Shown: positions 61,625 to 64,000 of the stretch, piece by piece
Numbering within the stretch: the stretch's first letter is position 1
Layout of the letters: the number at the start of each line of letters is the position of its first letter
Assembly: GCA_041163945.1 (NCBI GenBank)
Contig: JBEAQJ010000021.1
Coordinates: 1 to 64,000 of the forward strand
Source of the DNA: Roseicyclus sp041163945
Lineage (GTDB): Bacteria > Pseudomonadota > Alphaproteobacteria > Rhodobacterales > Rhodobacteraceae
Length of the DNA: 64,000 nucleotides
Direction of reading: 5' to 3'
Notes under the pieces: model-generated
The model's database searches: none
The model's input: the letters and a program-made list of their open reading frames with translations, nothing else
Told to the model about the DNA's origin: nothing
Position numbers and translations under genes: made by a program

Positions 61625-62668
61625 TCAGTTCGCAGGCATGTTTTCCGCAATCAGCGCGCGCGCCCGATCGACCAGCGCCGCCCCGTCGATGCCAGATGCG
61701 GTCAGATCGGCGATCCAGGTCTGGATCGTGGGCGCGGCGGCGGCGCGCCAAAGATCCACCTGGTCCGGCGCAAGGGTGATGATGGTGTTGCCCCGATCCT
61801 CGGCCATGGCCCGGCCGGGTGCGTCGTAGTCTTGCTGCACGCGGCCGGCATTGGCCGAAAATTCCAGCCCTGAATGGGCATCGATGATCGCGCGCAGATC
61901 GGCGGGCAGGGCGGCATAGCTGTCGGGATTCATCGCCAGGATAAAGGTGGCGGCATACAGCGCCTCGCCGCCGAATTCGGTATGATGATCGACCAGCTCG
62001 GCCACGCGCAGCGATGTCGTCACCTCCCACGGGATGACGGTGGCATCGATCACCCCTTGGCTCAAGGCTTCGGGCACTGCGGGCACCGGCATGCCGATGG
62101 CGGTGGCGCCCAGCGCCGACAGCATCATGTTGGTGGTGCGGGTGGGGGCGCGCAGCTTCACGCCGGCCAGATCGGCCACATCCGTGATCGGGGTCTTGGA
62201 ATGGATCACCCCCGGCCCATGCACCCACAGCCCCAGCACATGCAGATCGGCGAAATCGGTTTGCATCATGGTTTCTTCGGCCAGCTGCCAAAAGGCGCGG
62301 CTTGCGGCCTCGGCGTTGCCGCCGGTGATGATGAAGGGCAGTTCGAACACCTCGGTTCGGGGAAAGCGGCCCGGCGTGTAGCCCGGCAGGGTCCAGACGA
62401 TGTCGACCGTGCCGTCGATCACCTGATCGATCAGCTGCGGCGGGCTGCCGCCCAGCTGCATCGAGGGAAACCGCTGGATTTCGATCCGCCCGTCCGAAGC
62501 GGCCTCGATCGCATCGGCCCAAGGATCGAGGATATGGGCCGGAACGGCCGATTGCGGCGGCAGGAACTGGTGCAGGCGCAGCGTCACCTCTTGCGCCGTG
62601 GCCCCGCCCGTGCCGATGCCCAGGGCCAGCGCGGCGGCTGCCAGTGTCGCGGCGATATTCCGTGTCAT
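61625..62668 (-). CDS. dctP: TRAP transporter solute-binding protein (DctP)
   Basis: The 347-residue protein has a signal peptide (cleaved near ATA-QEV) and the DctP fold with LHQFLPPQSAVPAHILDPWA, GGSPPQLIDQVIDGTVDIVW and GVKLRAPTRTTNMML, whose arginine is the usual carboxylate clamp. It captures a carboxylate in the periplasm. The ligand may relate to the neighbouring glyoxylate/C1 genes, but is unknown. Confidence 0.88.
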   Translation of the reverse strand: MTRNIAATLAAAALALGIGTGGATAQEVTLRLHQFLPPQSAVPAHILDPWADAIEAASDGRIEIQRFPSMQLGGSPPQLIDQVIDGTVDIVWTLPGYTPGRFPRTEVFELPFIITGGNAEAASRAFWQLAEETMMQTDFADLHVLGLWVHGPGVIHSKTPITDVADLAGVKLRAPTRTTNMMLSALGATAIGMPVPAVPEALSQGVIDATVIPWEVTTSLRVAELVDHHTEFGGEALYAATFILAMNPDSYAALPADLRAIIDAHSGLEFSANAGRVQQDYDAPGRAMAEDRGNTIITLAPDQVDLWRAAAAPTIQTWIADLTASGIDGAALVDRARALIAENMPAN

Positions 62669-62970
62669 GTCGACGTCTCCGTGGGATGGGCAGACCCCGG
62701 GGCGGGTCTGATTCCCGGCGGACGCTAGCGCAAGCCTGCCCCCCCTCCAAGGCGGCATAAGGCGGCAAATGGCGGTCGTTGGACGGCTGGCGCCGAGCGC
62801 GGCCCCAAAGGGTGCCGCGTGGCGGTTCGGGAATCGCTTGCCGCCCCCGGGGCGCATGACCAATATCGCGGCGCGATTCGGGTCTGTGCCAATGGGCCCA
62901 ATGCCATCGATCCGCGCAACCGCCATGGGCGGCCCCACCCCCGCGGTTTCACAACAGAACGGACCCAGCC
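62669..62970. other. 302-bp divergent intergenic region
   Basis: This gap between the TRAP and gamma-glutamyltransferase starts holds palindrome ATCGCG/CGCGAT around G (62865-62877) and an inverted pair GAATCGC (62831-62837) and GCGATTC (62873-62879). I see no convincing gene in it. It is probably the shared promoter area. Confidence 0.5.
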
Positions 62971-64000
62971 ATGAGCTTTACCACGCGCCCCGAAATCGCC
63001 GGCACCTTCGGCGTCGTGACCTCGACCCATTGGATCGCCTCGGCCGTGGGGATGAAGATCTTGGAACAGGGCGGCAATGCCTTTGATGCAGCCGCCGCCA
63101 TGGGGTTTGCGCTTCAGGTGGTGGAACCGCATCTGAATGGCCCCTTGGGCGACATGCCGTTGATGATCCGCCTGGCGGGGGCCGACGCCCCCGTGGTGAT
63201 CTGCGGCCAAGGCACGGCGCCCGCGGGGGCCACCATCGCGCATTACCGGGCCGAGGGGCTGAGCATGGTGCCCGGTTCCGGGCTGTTGGCAACGGTTGTG
63301 CCGGGGGCTTTTGGCGCCTGGATGCTGATGCTGCGCGATCATGGAACGCTGCCGTTGCGCGATATTCTGGAGCCCGCGATCTTTTACGCCCGGCATGGTC
63401 ATCCGATGTTGGCGCGCGTGTCGCACACCATTGCGGGGCTGACCGATTTCTTCCGGCAGGAATGGCCCACCTCGCAGGCCACCTGGATGCCGGGCGACCG
63501 CGTGCCCGAACCAGGCAGCCTGTTTGCCAACCCCGCACTGGCCGACACCTGGGAGCGGCTTCTGGCCGAGGCCGAAACCGCCCCCACGCGCGCCGCCCAG
63601 ATCGACGCGGCGCAGCGCGCCTTTTACCAGGGGTTCATCGCCGATGCGATCGATGCCTATCTGGCGGATGCCTGTGTGATGGATGCGGCGGGCGGGCGGC
63701 GCAAGGGCGTGCTGACGGGCCAGGACATGGCCGATTGGACGGCAAAATATGAAGATCCGCTGAGCGTGGATTACCATGGCTGGACCGTCTGGAAACCCGG
63801 CGTCTGGACGCAAGGGCCCACGCTTTTGCAATCGCTGATGACGTTGTCGGGGATCGACATCGCCGCGATGGATCACCGCGGCGCCGACTTCGTGCACAGC
63901 GTGACCGAGGTGTTGAAGCTGTCGTTCGCCGATCGAGAGGCCTATTACGGCGACCCGCTGTTTACCGATGTGCCGGTCGACACGCTGCTGTCGGCCAAAT
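62971..64000 (+). CDS. gamma-glutamyltransferase family protein (3' end outside window)
   Basis: The first 343 residues of a gamma-glutamyltransferase-family protein are present: VTSTHWIASAVGMKILEQGGNAFDAAAAMGFA, quoted here as two motifs, then VPGAFGAWMLMLRD and the large-subunit fold. No N-terminal signal peptide is seen, so it may be cytoplasmic. The processing threonine of the small subunit lies beyond the edge. These enzymes hydrolyse or transfer gamma-glutamyl groups, and some cleave other amides. It is divergent from the TRAP operon. Confidence 0.88.
   Translation, partial: MSFTTRPEIAGTFGVVTSTHWIASAVGMKILEQGGNAFDAAAAMGFALQVVEPHLNGPLGDMPLMIRLAGADAPVVICGQGTAPAGATIAHYRAEGLSMVPGSGLLATVVPGAFGAWMLMLRDHGTLPLRDILEPAIFYARHGHPMLARVSHTIAGLTDFFRQEWPTSQATWMPGDRVPEPGSLFANPALADTWERLLAEAETAPTRAAQIDAAQRAFYQGFIADAIDAYLADACVMDAAGGRRKGVLTGQDMADWTAKYEDPLSVDYHGWTVWKPGVWTQGPTLLQSLMTLSGIDIAAMDHRGADFVHSVTEVLKLSFADREAYYGDPLFTDVPVDTLLSAK

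Noticed and set aside
1..64000. tRNA, rRNA, insertion sequences or att sites
   Set aside because: Genes are almost gap-free, the few gaps are short, and none shows a cloverleaf, transposase or terminal repeat.

Overview
The window is a GC-rich, densely packed bacterial chromosome or megaplasmid segment with about 58 protein genes. I see no rRNA, tRNA, insertion sequence, phage gene or CRISPR array. The sox gene order (soxR-soxS divergent from soxVWXYZABCDEF), the serine-cycle style malyl-CoA genes, the many TRAP and ABC importers and the regulator families point to an alphaproteobacterium, most likely a Rhodobacterales/Rhodobacteraceae member. The exact genus cannot be read from the sequence.

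Region 1 (1-13.4 kb) looks like methylated-amine catabolism. A minus-strand run holds two dimethylglycine-dehydrogenase-like FAD/GcvT proteins, an MttB-family methyltransferase and a cut-off aldehyde dehydrogenase, with a divergent LysR regulator. A GcvA-like LysR gene then faces a GMC oxidoreductase/enolase-superfamily pair. Region 2 (12.4-20.6 kb) is a carnitine or gamma-butyrobetaine locus. A GlxA/CdhR-like AraC regulator is divergent from an acyl-CoA dehydrogenase, an ADP-forming acyl-CoA ligase, a CaiD-like hydratase, a CdhC-like 3-keto-acid cleavage enzyme, an SDR and a fused carnitine dehydrogenase/thioesterase. Together they could turn gamma-butyrobetaine into carnitine and then glycine betaine plus acetoacetate, and Region 1 could strip the methyl groups. 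A dipeptide-type ABC importer follows (20.6-25.8 kb).

Region 3 (26.2-31.7 kb) holds two fumarylacetoacetate-hydrolase-fold enzymes, an NMT1/SsuA-type ABC importer and a divergent GntR regulator, substrate unknown. Region 4 (31.7-45.4 kb) is a complete Paracoccus-type sulfur oxidation cluster, flanked on both sides by YeeE/YedE sulfur-transport genes and carrying a DUF302-like gene. Region 5 (45.4-51.5 kb) has an SDR, a TroABCD-like Zn/Mn ABC importer behind two tandem palindromes, and kynureninase.

Region 6 (51.5-59.5 kb) is a minus-strand operon joining serine-cycle genes (glyoxylate aminotransferase, malyl-CoA lyase, malate-CoA ligase mtkAB) to two enzymes of the 3-hydroxypropionate bi-cycle (mesaconyl-C4-CoA hydratase and mesaconyl-CoA C1-C4 CoA transferase). 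A divergent ScfR/RamB-type regulator sits in front. Region 7 (59.5-64 kb) is a TRAP importer and a gamma-glutamyltransferase cut by the window edge.

The most interesting signals are: the hybrid Cai/Cdh locus with two 22-bp tandem palindromes at 17467-17517; the serine-cycle/bi-cycle hybrid operon; a 20-bp motif shared by both sox intergenic regions; the tandem operators in front of the metal importer; and several perfect hairpins between genes inside operons.
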